From: Marinicellulosiphila megalodicopiae
GTDB taxonomy: Bacteria; Pseudomonadota; Gammaproteobacteria; Pseudomonadales; Natronospirillaceae
Reading direction: 5' to 3'
Assembly (NCBI RefSeq): GCF_045862395.1
Contig: NZ_AP023087.1
Coordinates: forward strand, 3,286,001-3,350,000
DNA length: 64,000 nucleotides
This document shows positions 48,065-56,935 of this stretch, piece by piece. The position numbers and the translations under genes are program-made. The notes under the pieces were generated by a model. The model saw only the letters and a program-made list of their open reading frames with translations, was not told the DNA's origin and searched no databases. Each line of letters begins with the position of its first letter. The stretch's first letter is position 1.

Positions 48065-48662
48065 TATCGGATATTAAACGTAACTCTTGTATAGATTGCT
48101 TATGGATTTGTGAGATACGTCCCTTGGATAGTTCAAGGGACTCACCCATTTGAGCAAAAGATTGTCCATGAAGATAGATGCCTTTTAATACTTGCTTGGC
48201 CTTTCCATCTAATCTTTCAATATTTTCATATAATCTACTGACATCTATCGCACTATCAATCTCGTTATAAAGTTTATCTTCTGCTTCTTCTGGTTCAATT
48301 ATTTCATCTAAGATAAAAGAAAAAGCCAAATCAACAACTGTATTAGCTGCTTGATTTAAACTGATGGAATCTGAGTTAGGCGTAATAGATTTTTTACGTT
48401 CAGTTGTTAAATGTCGATTATATAAAGATAACTCTTCTGAATATTTAGCCAGTAAATTAAGTATCTCACCTTTTATTCTTTTTCCTGCATACCATTGAAA
48501 TGGGATATCTTTTTTTAGATCGAACTTTTTCTCACAGATCAAAAGACCAACAAATCCACTTTGGACAAGATCAGAAAAATCAACGGATGCATTTTTAATT
48601 TTGATAAAAATGACTTTAGCAATAATTGTACAAATTTCGTGCTGTTCTTTATAACTTAGCAT
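48054..48662 (-). CDS. fliA: Sigma-28-like (FliA-type) sigma factor
   Basis: A 202-residue sigma-70-family protein that directs RNA polymerase to flagellar-type promoters in characterised relatives. Region 2 is visible at about residues 25-75 (DFSDLVQSGFVGLL, FQWYAGKRIKGEILNLL) and region 4 at about 155-197 (HGQSFAQMGESLELSKGRIS). It is about 35 residues shorter than enteric FliA. It is the last gene of the minus operon, 13 bases after fliP, and overlaps the end of flhA. I see no anti-sigma factor FlgM in the window. No clear sigma-28 promoter was found near the two operon starts, so its targets, perhaps late substrates, are probably elsewhere. Confidence 0.82.
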   Translation of the reverse strand: MLSYKEQHEICTIIAKVIFIKIKNASVDFSDLVQSGFVGLLICEKKFDLKKDIPFQWYAGKRIKGEILNLLAKYSEELSLYNRHLTTERKKSITPNSDSISLNQAANTVVDLAFSFILDEIIEPEEAEDKLYNEIDSAIDVSRLYENIERLDGKAKQVLKGIYLHGQSFAQMGESLELSKGRISQIHKQSIQELRLISDIKF

Positions 48663-48675
48663 AATACATCACCGT

Positions 48676-49431
48676 TTATGTGAAACTACCAAGCAGACTT
48701 CTAGCGATTAAAGCCCAACCATCAATTAGAATAAAAATTAAAAGTTTAATTGGCAACGACATCATCATCGGCGGAACCATCATCATCCCCATTGACATCA
48801 ATAAACTAGACACAATGATATCAATTAATAAAAAGGGTAAAAATATAATAAAACCTATTTGAAATGCCGTGAATAATTCACTCAACAAAAATGCGGGAGC
48901 CAGATCAAAAATATTGACTTGCTCAATTGATGTCGGCAACGATTCGGCTTTTAATTCGTATATTAATTTTAAATCTGACTCTCTGGTTTGATGAATCATA
49001 AATTCTTTAATCGGTTTTTGCGCCTCTACAATGGCACCATCAAAACTTAGTTCACCACTTTTATAAGGTTGATAAGCCTGTTCATAAACTTCCGTGTACA
49101 CACCACGCATTGCAAAAAAAGATAAAAAGATAGCCAGGCTAATCAATACCGCATTTGGAGGGGTTTGCTGTAAACCTAATGCCTGCCTTAATAATGATAA
49201 TACAATAATAATACGGGTAAATGCCGAAGTAATAATTAAAATAGAGGGCGCTAAAGAAAGCAAAGTAATGAAAAAAATAATTTCAATTGGACCTGCAATC
49301 GTTTGATCCGATACCGCAGAAATAGCATCCGATGCTAGGTTACTACTATCCGCAGCTGAAGCGTTTAAAAAAACAAATGGCAACAACAGTAACAATACGA
49401 CACTAAATTTATTTTTTAGAAATTGAAACAT
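48676..49431 (-). CDS. fliP: FliP, export gate protein
   Basis: A 251-residue inner-membrane gate component. A cleavable signal peptide (residues 1-27, ending ASA) is followed by family motifs: LSLAPSILIITSAFTRIIIV, LLRQALGLQQTPPNAVLI, and the C-terminal GMMMVPPMMMSLPIKLLIF. Length and order match flagellar FliP. It overlaps the fliO-like gene by 23 bases and is followed by the sigma factor. Confidence 0.96.
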   Translation of the reverse strand: MFQFLKNKFSVVLLLLLPFVFLNASAADSSNLASDAISAVSDQTIAGPIEIIFFITLLSLAPSILIITSAFTRIIIVLSLLRQALGLQQTPPNAVLISLAIFLSFFAMRGVYTEVYEQAYQPYKSGELSFDGAIVEAQKPIKEFMIHQTRESDLKLIYELKAESLPTSIEQVNIFDLAPAFLLSELFTAFQIGFIIFLPFLLIDIIVSSLLMSMGMMMVPPMMMSLPIKLLIFILIDGWALIARSLLGSFT

Positions 49432-49672
49432 GCTTACTAGACTCAGTTAAAATATATTGTTGACCATCACACTCAACAACATAAATTGAGGTAAACCTAT
49501 TGATCATTTTTTTATCTATTACTTTAATATTGGAATCAGGTTGACCATCTTGTTTCATTTTATATTTTGCGTACATATAAGATGCAATAGCAATACACAA
49601 TAAAACAGCGCACACGATAATGAACATTGTAAAATCAAAACCTTGTGTTTTTAAAGCTAACCCTTCATTCAC
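49409..49672 (-). CDS. fliO: FliO-like small membrane protein
   Basis: An 87-residue protein with one membrane span at about residues 15-34 and a small cytoplasmic domain (IKVIDKKMINRFTSIYVVE, then YILTESSKHVSI), the usual FliO architecture. FliO sequences are poorly conserved, so the call rests on this layout and on position directly before fliP. FliO helps FliP complex assembly. It is shorter than most FliO proteins. Confidence 0.65.
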   Translation of the reverse strand: MNEGLALKTQGFDFTMFIIVCAVLLCIAIASYMYAKYKMKQDGQPDSNIKVIDKKMINRFTSIYVVECDGQQYILTESSKHVSISKK

Positions 49673-49674
49673 AA

Positions 49675-50613
49675 TTAAATACTCAGCGATGCAATATCAG
49701 TGACTTTAATTGAGAATTCACCATCCTCGATGGTTAATACTCCTTTACCCACTTCAATGCCATTGGCTTTTAAAACGACTAAATCATCTATACTTTGATT
49801 TAATTTTATTATTTCACCCGATTTTAATTCACTTAACGTTTTTAAACTAATCTCACCTTCACCTAATTCGATAGAAATTGGTACTTGAATCGATTCTTGA
49901 AGTTGATTAACACCAATAATTTGCGTGGATTTATCGCTATCTTGTACTAACTCTTGATACTCTATGTTTGATTCTTTTGATGATACATCAGTCATATTCG
50001 ACTCCAATAGTAAGGATTTTTTACCCTGTTGCTGTCCTAAAAAACCAGTTAATTTTTGATCTAACACATGGATATTTAAAGGAATATTTATTTTGTGGCC
50101 GGATTTTAAAACGTCGCCTATTTTTAACGATTGAATCCGCTGATAACTGTGTAAAGTTGTCAGAGTACTGACCTCAACCTTTGTCAGTTTTTTTGAAATT
50201 AATCGATTAATATTCACCGAATGTTTTTTTGTCGATGAAGATTGCAGGCAAAACTTTTCAATCATTGATTGATTAGGTACCACATAAAACTGCAGATCTT
50301 CTTGTATATTTTTGATCGTAATATAAAAACCTAAATAAACATATTCTTGTGCTGGCAACTTAAGTGTATAACCGAAATTTTCAAATGCAGACTTTGAATT
50401 CTCAGTCCATTTTCGCTCCATAGCGTTTGGCACAGCGTTAAATTTCTGCTGAATTAAAAATGAAATATCATTTATATTATCAGAAACATTAATTGTATTA
50501 AGAGCAAATTCAATCGAGACATTATCAAAATCGAACCAGTTTTTACACCAAGACTTTAAATCTGTAGTCAGTTGATTTTCAATAAATTTTAAAAAATTAT
50601 TACCTATTAACAT
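49675..50613 (-). CDS. Double-SpoA C-ring protein, SctQ-like (in place of FliM and FliN)
   Basis: The 312-residue protein has a divergent N-terminal half and two SpoA-type domains. The first, at about residues 145-205, contains QSLKIGDVLKSGHKINIPL. The second, at about 242-308, contains VPISIELGEGEISLKTLSEL and GEIIKLNQSIDDLVVLKANG. That layout matches injectisome SctQ (YscQ/HrcQ), not flagellar FliM, which has a CheC-like core, a CheY-binding N-terminal motif and one SpoA domain. I see no CheY-binding motif, and no separate fliN or fliM in the cluster. It lies between flgE and fliO, the place of fliM/fliN in flagellar operons. It probably forms the cytoplasmic sorting platform that binds FliH-FliI. 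Confidence 0.82.
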   Translation of the reverse strand: MLIGNNFLKFIENQLTTDLKSWCKNWFDFDNVSIEFALNTINVSDNINDISFLIQQKFNAVPNAMERKWTENSKSAFENFGYTLKLPAQEYVYLGFYITIKNIQEDLQFYVVPNQSMIEKFCLQSSSTKKHSVNINRLISKKLTKVEVSTLTTLHSYQRIQSLKIGDVLKSGHKINIPLNIHVLDQKLTGFLGQQQGKKSLLLESNMTDVSSKESNIEYQELVQDSDKSTQIIGVNQLQESIQVPISIELGEGEISLKTLSELKSGEIIKLNQSIDDLVVLKANGIEVGKGVLTIEDGEFSIKVTDIASLSI

Positions 50614-50616
50614 CCA

Positions 50617-51786
50617 TTAACCTTTAGTCGCTTCAAGCAATTGCTGTAACATTTCATTAGCTGTTGTCATAACTTGAGATGAAGCTTGATAACCACGTTG
50701 TACAATAATCATTTCTGAAAATTCCTGTGATAATTCAACGTTAGATAATTCCAATTTACCGCCTGAAATTGTTGCACCAATTGCTCTTGGGTCAACAAGT
50801 TTTAAATCCAATGAATTATCTAAACGAAACATATTATTCTCAAATGAAATTAAATGATCAGGCGAAGTTATATTTGTAATTGCTAATTGAGGGCCTGTTC
50901 GCTCCTCTTCATTACTATAATTGAATTGAAATCTTCCATACTCATCAATTGAAATATTTGATAACGAGCCAAGTTCATTACCATCTTGCTCTTCAAAAGC
51001 AGCGGTGCTTTCACCTGTATTTGAGTTTGAATTTTGAACACCTGAATATAAGCCTGCTTCACCAAAATTTATAGTAAAATCAGATTGTATACCTCTGTCG
51101 CTTTCAATCGACATCGAAATTTTATTAAAACCCTCTTTTGGCGTACCATTTTGTAAAAACTCAATAGAGACAGGGCCAGTTAATAATTTATCATCTTCAT
51201 ACACTTCAACAAACCACTGATTATCTATTTCAGTATCCAAAGTAGTCATTTCAATTGTCAGGGTTCTTTTGTTTCCAGATCCATCAATGACTATCACATC
51301 ACTAATCGTATGATTATCATACTTAGTAAGTAACTTACCTTTTAATTCTACTTCAGATGTCACCTTGAATGGGCCATCTTGATAATTTTCTGAATTAACT
51401 TTTTGTAGAGATCCATTAACGTTGACCATAACAAACGCATCGTCATCTCTTAATGTTAAAAATCCATCTTGTGAAAATCGAAACTGTCCATCTCTCGTCA
51501 ATAAATATTCACCATTTTTTTCAATGACAAAAAACCCAGCCCCTTCAATACTTACATCAGTGTTTTCACCTGTTTCTTTTAGGTCACCCTGAGCTAAAAT
51601 CATTTGCGGGGCTAATGATTTTACGCCATCGTTTTGTGTTCCATTATGCGAAACTAATGATGTAAAACTGTTGTCATTTTTTTTATAAGCAGTTGTATTT
51701 AAGTTTCCAACATTTGAACTAATGCCACTTAACCCGTTTGAAAACGACAGCATTCCAGCTAGGCCTTTATAAATTGATCCAAGCAT
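50617..51786 (-). CDS. flgE: Hook protein FlgE
   Basis: The 389-residue axial protein has the conserved N-terminal rod/hook motif (YKGLAGMLSFSNGLSGISSN, then VGNLNTTAYKK) and the C-terminal counterpart (VELSQEFSEMIIVQRGYQAS ending MLQQLLEATKG). The middle carries a D2-like hook domain. Size and a neighbouring flgD favour hook over distal rod. With no hook-associated proteins or flagellin in the window, this may be the outermost structural subunit of the machine. Confidence 0.88.
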   Translation of the reverse strand: MLGSIYKGLAGMLSFSNGLSGISSNVGNLNTTAYKKNDNSFTSLVSHNGTQNDGVKSLAPQMILAQGDLKETGENTDVSIEGAGFFVIEKNGEYLLTRDGQFRFSQDGFLTLRDDDAFVMVNVNGSLQKVNSENYQDGPFKVTSEVELKGKLLTKYDNHTISDVIVIDGSGNKRTLTIEMTTLDTEIDNQWFVEVYEDDKLLTGPVSIEFLQNGTPKEGFNKISMSIESDRGIQSDFTINFGEAGLYSGVQNSNSNTGESTAAFEEQDGNELGSLSNISIDEYGRFQFNYSNEEERTGPQLAITNITSPDHLISFENNMFRLDNSLDLKLVDPRAIGATISGGKLELSNVELSQEFSEMIIVQRGYQASSQVMTTANEMLQQLLEATKG

Positions 51787-51787
51787 A

Positions 51788-52180
51788 TTAGTTAGTCTCA
51801 GTATTTAAAGTATCGATAATTTCAATTTGTGACATCGTTATACCACTTTTAAAATCTCCTTGATCATCTACAATCGTGAATTCAGGTATGCCCTCATTGT
51901 AGGTAATCGTAATTACTTTCCCTTTAACCACCGCTTCTTCAGTTGTAGCTTGAATAATTCTGTCCAGTAAATCAATACCTAAATTAGAACTTGATATTTG
52001 AATTAAATTTTCAATACTATCATTAAGCTGCTTGGTTTGCTCCAAAGTCGTAAATTGAGCCAACTGTGCAATAAACTCCTGATTATCCATTGGTTTTAAT
52101 GGATCTTGATAATTTAATTGAGTTAACAAAATTTTAAATAAATCTTCTGACCCAATACTGCTATTTGCTTCAACTGGCAT
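51788..52180 (-). CDS. flgD: FlgD, hook cap/assembly protein (short form)
   Basis: The 130-residue protein shows the FlgD N-terminal region (DLFKILLTQLNYQDPLKPMD, FIAQLAQFTTLEQTKQLN). It ends soon after, without the usual C-terminal Ig-like and Tudor-like domains (about 220 residues are normal). The conserved part is the portion needed for export and hook capping in well-studied systems. It lies directly before flgE in one transcript. Confidence 0.88.
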   Translation of the reverse strand: MPVEANSSIGSEDLFKILLTQLNYQDPLKPMDNQEFIAQLAQFTTLEQTKQLNDSIENLIQISSSNLGIDLLDRIIQATTEEAVVKGKVITITYNEGIPEFTIVDDQGDFKSGITMSQIEIIDTLNTETN

Positions 52181-52181
52181 A

Positions 52182-52748
52182 TTATTTCTCCTGCACCTGA
52201 TTCCCAGATACCACTAATTTTGATAATTTAATTCCAAACTCTTTGAAAATATTAAAAATACTATTCCCATCTTTTTGAATTAATTCATACTTTTTTTTGG
52301 TTAGAAAAAGCTTATTTTCTTTTTTAACAAAAAGAAAAGACCTAAGCACATCTTGATTTATTTCAGCCACAGGGACAGCACTTCTAGAAGAAGCATCCAT
52401 TTTATTAATATTTGATTCAACGTTTTTTGTTTGCATGCTTTGAACAGGGGTACTTTTCACATCAATATTTACAATCTGTTTTGAATAAATACGATCACCA
52501 GAAATATTCATTGTTATATTAGAAACAGGTTGAATATTAGATTGATGTAGCGATTTGAATTGCAAAACATCTAATTTTTCATTCGCCACTAAATTATAAA
52601 CGTCAGAATTTTCTAAAAGATTTTTTTCTTCCAACGTCTCATGTTCGACATCCGCATTTAATAAAGTCTCAAAGGTTTTATCTTGTTCACGTTTAAAAAT
52701 ACTATCATTTAAACTCTGTTTTTCAGTGATCAAAGTTTGAATATTCAT
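52182..52748 (-). CDS. FliK-position protein, possible hook-length/export control protein
   Basis: I do not recognise this 188-residue protein with confidence. It is hydrophilic, Asn/Ser/Lys-rich and probably unfolded in its N-terminal two thirds, with a more conserved-looking end (FLFVKKENKLFLTKKKYELI, then EFGIKLSKLVVSGNQVQEK). Position between fliJ and flgD is the usual place of fliK, and an unfolded exported ruler with a small C-terminal domain fits that role. It is much shorter than typical FliK, and the characteristic C-terminal domain is not evident. It overlaps fliJ by four bases. Confidence 0.5.
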   Translation of the reverse strand: MNIQTLITEKQSLNDSIFKREQDKTFETLLNADVEHETLEEKNLLENSDVYNLVANEKLDVLQFKSLHQSNIQPVSNITMNISGDRIYSKQIVNIDVKSTPVQSMQTKNVESNINKMDASSRSAVPVAEINQDVLRSFLFVKKENKLFLTKKKYELIQKDGNSIFNIFKEFGIKLSKLVVSGNQVQEK

Positions 52749-53197
52749 ATTTGGCCTACTAATTCACGGGAAATTGCTTGATCATTAACAATTTGATCAA
52801 CGATTTTGTTTTGTTTCTTTTCTTTCAATTTAATTATAGATTTTGTTAAACTTTTTTGAGCATTTTCAAGTACATTTAACTCTACAATTTGTGTATCTTT
52901 ACCTAACTCTTGCTTTACAATTTCTTTTTGTAGCAGTTCAATATGAAAATCTAATTTTTTAACATGCGCATCTATTAAATTTATTTGTTGAGTGACCATT
53001 TGAATAAGATTAAAATCCATACTTTGAGACTGATATAATTCATCACATTTTTGGGTATATTGGTTTAGTTTCTGATTAGCTTCATATTTTTCTGTTTCAA
53101 TTGTTATTTTTTTAGCAACATACAGATCAATTTTTTTTTCGATTTCAATTAACTTTTGCTTCACTTCTAATTGTGAAAGTTCGATTACACTTTGCAT
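52745..53197 (-). CDS. fliJ: FliJ-like coiled-coil stalk protein
   Basis: A 150-residue, highly charged, almost wholly helical protein suited to an antiparallel coiled coil (LEVKQKLIEIEKKIDLY, then QKSLTKSIIKLKEKKQNK). FliJ/SctO acts as the stalk of the export ATPase and bridges to FlhA. The call rests on the fold and on position directly after fliI; sequence conservation in this family is low. Confidence 0.72.
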   Translation of the reverse strand: MQSVIELSQLEVKQKLIEIEKKIDLYVAKKITIETEKYEANQKLNQYTQKCDELYQSQSMDFNLIQMVTQQINLIDAHVKKLDFHIELLQKEIVKQELGKDTQIVELNVLENAQKSLTKSIIKLKEKKQNKIVDQIVNDQAISRELVGQI

Positions 53198-53198
53198 C

Positions 53199-54506
53199 CT
53201 AACGCCCCACCAAACTGGTTAATTGAGATAAATTCACTTTTTTTTCATTTTGATACAAAAGTTTAATAATTTGTTTTTCTAATTTAATATCATTATCAAG
53301 TTGATTATTACTGCCCGTTTTATATATACCTAATTCAATGGCTTGACGATTTTCTTCAACATTTGAAAGTATATTAAGTACTTTTGTCACTACTATGTTT
53401 TCTGCCTGAGTATAAATTTTTGAAGCCAAGCGAGAACGGCTTTCTAAAATATCGATTGAAGGGTACAACCTTTTATTTGCCAATCGACGGGTTAATACAA
53501 TATGCCCATCTAATGTTGCGCGCATTGTATCAGAAACCGGCTCATCAAAATCTTCGCCTTCAACTAATACAGAGTATATTCCTGTAATACTGCCTGAGTT
53601 TTTCTTTTTTCCTGCGCGCTCAAATAATTTAGGAATTTCTGTAAATACTGACGCAGTGTAACCACGGGTGGCAGGTGGCTCCCCTGAGTTAATATTTTTT
53701 TCTCTTAATGCCATCGCATATCGAGTCATGGAATCGACAAACAATCCTACTTTTTTATTTTTATCACGATAATATTCAGCAATTCGAGTGGCAGTTAAAC
53801 AAGCATACACACGTTGAAGTGCAGGAGCATCACTGGTCGCAGCGACTACAATCGTATTTTTAATATTCCCGTTTTTTGTCAGTTGCTCATAAAACTCACT
53901 TACTTCACGTCCCCGCTCACCCACTAATGCAACCACGTTTATATCCGTTTGCATATTATTAATTAATTCAAGCATTAACGTGGATTTACCCACACCGCTG
54001 CCTGCAAATATACCAATACGCTGACCTTCTGCAATGGGTAATAGACAATCAAAAATTGGAATGTGGGTTTTGATCGGTTCAATTTTAGTGCAACGCTCCA
54101 AGGGGGAAATAGCACTGGATTTAGCTTCAATCATTTGTGACTGTGATTTATTTTTTAATTCAGTTTGCACGCGCCCTAAACCATCAAGCATTGAACCTAA
54201 TAAATGATCACCAATTTCAAAAGATAATTTTCGACCCGTGCCAATCACTTCACTGCCTACTCGAATGCCTTCAATATCATCATAAGGCATTAGTACCACA
54301 TTACCCTCTTTGATACCTATAACTTCAGCAAAAACTGGCGTTGAATCTAAGCCACAATATATTTCACAACATTCACCTAAAAAAACATCTGGACCTTTAG
54401 CCAAAATAGTATTACCAAAAAATTGCTGTATACGACCTATCTTACGGATGGTCTCGCATTTTTTGATGGATTGTCGCAAAGGTTCAAATATTGATTCAGC
54501 CAGCAT
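53199..54506 (-). CDS. fliI: FliI, export ATPase
   Basis: The hexameric F1-type ATPase powers unfolding and release of export substrates. The 435-residue protein has Walker A AGSGVGKST at about 168-176, the ALVGERGREVSEF block, the Walker B-like VGLFVDSMTRYAMALRE, and the GEPPATRGYTASVF motif typical of FliI/SctN. I use the ATG at 54506 (MLAESIFEP); an in-frame codon 33 bases upstream adds residues unlike the family and lies inside fliH. It overlaps fliH by 11 bases, indicating coupled translation. Confidence 0.96.
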   Translation of the reverse strand: MLAESIFEPLRQSIKKCETIRKIGRIQQFFGNTILAKGPDVFLGECCEIYCGLDSTPVFAEVIGIKEGNVVLMPYDDIEGIRVGSEVIGTGRKLSFEIGDHLLGSMLDGLGRVQTELKNKSQSQMIEAKSSAISPLERCTKIEPIKTHIPIFDCLLPIAEGQRIGIFAGSGVGKSTLMLELINNMQTDINVVALVGERGREVSEFYEQLTKNGNIKNTIVVAATSDAPALQRVYACLTATRIAEYYRDKNKKVGLFVDSMTRYAMALREKNINSGEPPATRGYTASVFTEIPKLFERAGKKKNSGSITGIYSVLVEGEDFDEPVSDTMRATLDGHIVLTRRLANKRLYPSIDILESRSRLASKIYTQAENIVVTKVLNILSNVEENRQAIELGIYKTGSNNQLDNDIKLEKQIIKLLYQNEKKVNLSQLTSLVGR

Positions 54507-55176
54507 GAGTGTCTCGAATAATAGGAGAACGAGCGTCATTTAAGCTTTGATGAATGGCTTCTAATTGTGCCTCTATTCGACCATCAAAAATAGCGTGATC
54601 CAATTCTATAATACATCCACCTAGTTTTACCGAATCGTCAGCAATTAATTTAAAATTAGCAATGGCTGGTAATCTTGATTGATAACGCTCAATTAAAAGT
54701 AATTCTTGAGGAGCAACTTTAATGATTATATTTTTTTGCGGACCGATTTTTTCAATTACTTTTTGAACAATAGCAAAAGGCACTTCTCGTTTAGTTAGTA
54801 ACGAGCCTAAAATTTTACTAATCGCAACAAAGATAATATCGTGGACATGCTTACTTAATTCGTAAGTTAATTCACCCTGATAGGATGTCACTATTTGATT
54901 GATCGAAGCAATTTCAGTTGTAAATTCAGCTCTTATATCATGAATTTTACTTTCAACTTCTTGTTTTGTTTTTTGTTCCACTTGTTGATCAAAATTTGAA
55001 AATGTTTCAATTGTTTCTTTCAGAGTATTATTTTGACTGTGCAATAACTGATTTTCTTTTTTAACTTCAATCAACTGTTGTTTGAGCAATGCCAATTCTT
55101 GACAAACTTCATCATATTGTGTGGCCTCAATTAATCCAGACTTAGTCGGCAATGTCACTTTATCCATATTATCCAT
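54496..55176 (-). CDS. fliH: FliH-like regulator of the export ATPase
   Basis: The 226-residue protein has a coiled-coil first half (ELALLKQQLIEVKKENQLLH) and a C-terminal globular region with vacuolar-ATPase E-subunit-like character (KIGPQKNIIIKVAPQELLLI, KLGGCIIELDHAIFDGRIEA, LEAIHQSLND). FliH/SctL binds FliI and tethers it to the C-ring or sorting platform. It overlaps the unknown gene upstream by eight bases and fliI downstream by eleven. Confidence 0.88.
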   Translation of the reverse strand: MDNMDKVTLPTKSGLIEATQYDEVCQELALLKQQLIEVKKENQLLHSQNNTLKETIETFSNFDQQVEQKTKQEVESKIHDIRAEFTTEIASINQIVTSYQGELTYELSKHVHDIIFVAISKILGSLLTKREVPFAIVQKVIEKIGPQKNIIIKVAPQELLLIERYQSRLPAIANFKLIADDSVKLGGCIIELDHAIFDGRIEAQLEAIHQSLNDARSPIIRDTHAG

Positions 55177-55582
55177 GCCAACTTTCCTTTATTGACTGCC
55201 ATGCAGTACTAGGCATATTCGATTTTAGCACTTCCATTTGCAGTAACTCTTTTTCCAAAGAAGTCGCAAATAAATATTGATAATCCGAACAGGTTTCAAC
55301 CAAATTAAAAACATTCTTTTCTCTATCTTCATCTTTTGAAGATTTAATTGTCATAAATTCAGTATTTAAGTTTTGTACCTGAATTATAAAAGCATCAGTA
55401 CTAATAATTTGAACAGCTGTATGAATTTCAGCTAAATCTAAACAATTGGAATCATTAATATCATCTAATACTTCAACATGTAGGCTATCCAGTCTTACTA
55501 AATTAGGGCGCACTTTAGCTAAGTTTAAAAATTGTTTTAAAAATACTAAAGGGTTATCAATTGAATCTATTTGTTTTGCCAT
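55169..55582 (-). CDS. 137-aa unknown protein in the fliG/sctK position
   Basis: I do not recognise this protein. It is soluble and acidic, with a probable helical N-terminus (LVFLKQFLNLAKVRPNLVRL) and C-terminus (LFATSLEKELLQMEVLKSNM). In flagellar operons the gene between fliF and fliH is fliG (about 330 residues with armadillo repeats and a charged torque helix); none of this is visible. In injectisomes the same slot holds sctK, an adaptor between ring and SctQ. A positional analogue of SctK is plausible because the C-ring protein here is also SctQ-like. Overlaps with fliF (16 bases) and fliH (8 bases) show tight coupling. Confidence 0.75.
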   Translation of the reverse strand: MAKQIDSIDNPLVFLKQFLNLAKVRPNLVRLDSLHVEVLDDINDSNCLDLAEIHTAVQIISTDAFIIQVQNLNTEFMTIKSSKDEDREKNVFNLVETCSDYQYLFATSLEKELLQMEVLKSNMPSTAWQSIKESWHG

Positions 55583-56886
55583 TTTTCAACCAATGCTGTT
55601 ATTTGATCAGAATTAACATCTTCATTTTTAGATTGGTTAGTTTTTGTCAATCTAACAATCAAAATAATAATAAAACCAAATAGAATAATATAACCGGCCC
55701 ACCAATATGTACTTAACCAAGTATTATTAATGTTCGCAGTTTGATGACTTTCGTTAATATCAGATGTATTTTCCATTGATGTTGATTCAGTAGTTTCAAT
55801 GTCATAGACCGGCTCTTGTAATTTAACTTGAGTAAAACGACTTTTTGCTGCAAAAATAAACAATGAATCGCCACGTTGTTTATCTAAACCAATTGCAGAT
55901 CTGACCAAATAATTCAACTGATCAATTTCTTGTTCTTTTAAATCTTCATCAATATAAATCGAAACATCCATTTTAGAAATATTATCTGCCAATTCTTCAA
56001 CTCGGCTAATCAATTGATGATTAAACGCCCATTTTTCTTCTGTGGTAGATGTTGTATTACCACTTTGTTCAGATGTTTGTGATGTGGTTTTTGACAGTAA
56101 TGCACCTTGTTGATTATTTACTGGTAACCAATTTTCCTCTTTAATTTCACTACGAGAATAATCATAACTGATTGTTGCAATCACTTTTATATTTTGTTCA
56201 GGCAAATAGCCTGACAAAATAGTGTGTACTTTTTTCTCTAAAGCTTCTTGAGCCTGATTGCCGTTTGAGCTTTGTCTACCGGTTAGTTCTACGCCATTAT
56301 GATCAAAAACAGAAACATTCTCAGATGAAATCTCTGGAACTGAATTAGCAACCAACTGTTTAATCCCAGCGATCTGGTTGGTTGTTAAAAATTTATCAAT
56401 GACTGTCCACATGGTGATTGCTGCAGAAGATGGCGTGCTCTCTTGAAATAACACTTGTCTTTGTATGGCCAAATGTACTCTTGCTTTTTGAACTTCAGGC
56501 ATTGCCATTAAAGTGTTAGCAATCTCACCTTCTAAAGCACGTCGGTAATTGACCTGTTGAGCAAAATCCGTAATACCAAAATCTGATTCATCAAATAATT
56601 CATAGCCTTTTTGACGTTCTTCGACAACACCATTATCAAATAGCAATCCAGATACTTTTTGCGCGTCAGATTTAGCGACTTTAATTGTTTGAGTCTCTGG
56701 ATCAATTTTGTAATTAATTTGATTGTGATCTAAGGTGTTTGTTGCTCTTGCCAAAGCAGCATCATCTAAATTACTAGCAACATTTTGATAGCCTTCTTTT
56801 GATGTCACCATGTAGATAACTATTATTGCAATGACCAAGATCACACCTGCAAAAACAGAGAACAACTTTACATTTTGCGAATTCAT
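55567..56886 (-). CDS. fliF: FliF, MS-ring protein (short C-terminal tail)
   Basis: An inner-membrane ring protein that houses the export gate. The protein has about 439 residues from the ATG at 56886, chosen over a TTG at 56919 because AAGAGA lies five bases before it. Features are a first membrane span (about 8-28), ring-building motifs (NQINYKIDPETQTIKVA, FALTDFAQQVNYRRALEGE-like block, VQKARVHLAIQRQVLF), a long periplasmic part, a second span near residue 388-410 and only about 27 cytoplasmic residues. Usual FliF has about 550 residues and a conserved FliG-binding tail. The short tail agrees with the missing FliG. Confidence 0.92.
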   Translation of the reverse strand: MNSQNVKLFSVFAGVILVIAIIVIYMVTSKEGYQNVASNLDDAALARATNTLDHNQINYKIDPETQTIKVAKSDAQKVSGLLFDNGVVEERQKGYELFDESDFGITDFAQQVNYRRALEGEIANTLMAMPEVQKARVHLAIQRQVLFQESTPSSAAITMWTVIDKFLTTNQIAGIKQLVANSVPEISSENVSVFDHNGVELTGRQSSNGNQAQEALEKKVHTILSGYLPEQNIKVIATISYDYSRSEIKEENWLPVNNQQGALLSKTTSQTSEQSGNTTSTTEEKWAFNHQLISRVEELADNISKMDVSIYIDEDLKEQEIDQLNYLVRSAIGLDKQRGDSLFIFAAKSRFTQVKLQEPVYDIETTESTSMENTSDINESHQTANINNTWLSTYWWAGYIILFGFIIILIVRLTKTNQSKNEDVNSDQITALVEKWQNK

Positions 56887-56935
56887 TTTAATCTCTTTTA
56901 GTTTTAATTTTTCTGCCAAAACACAATGATATTTT

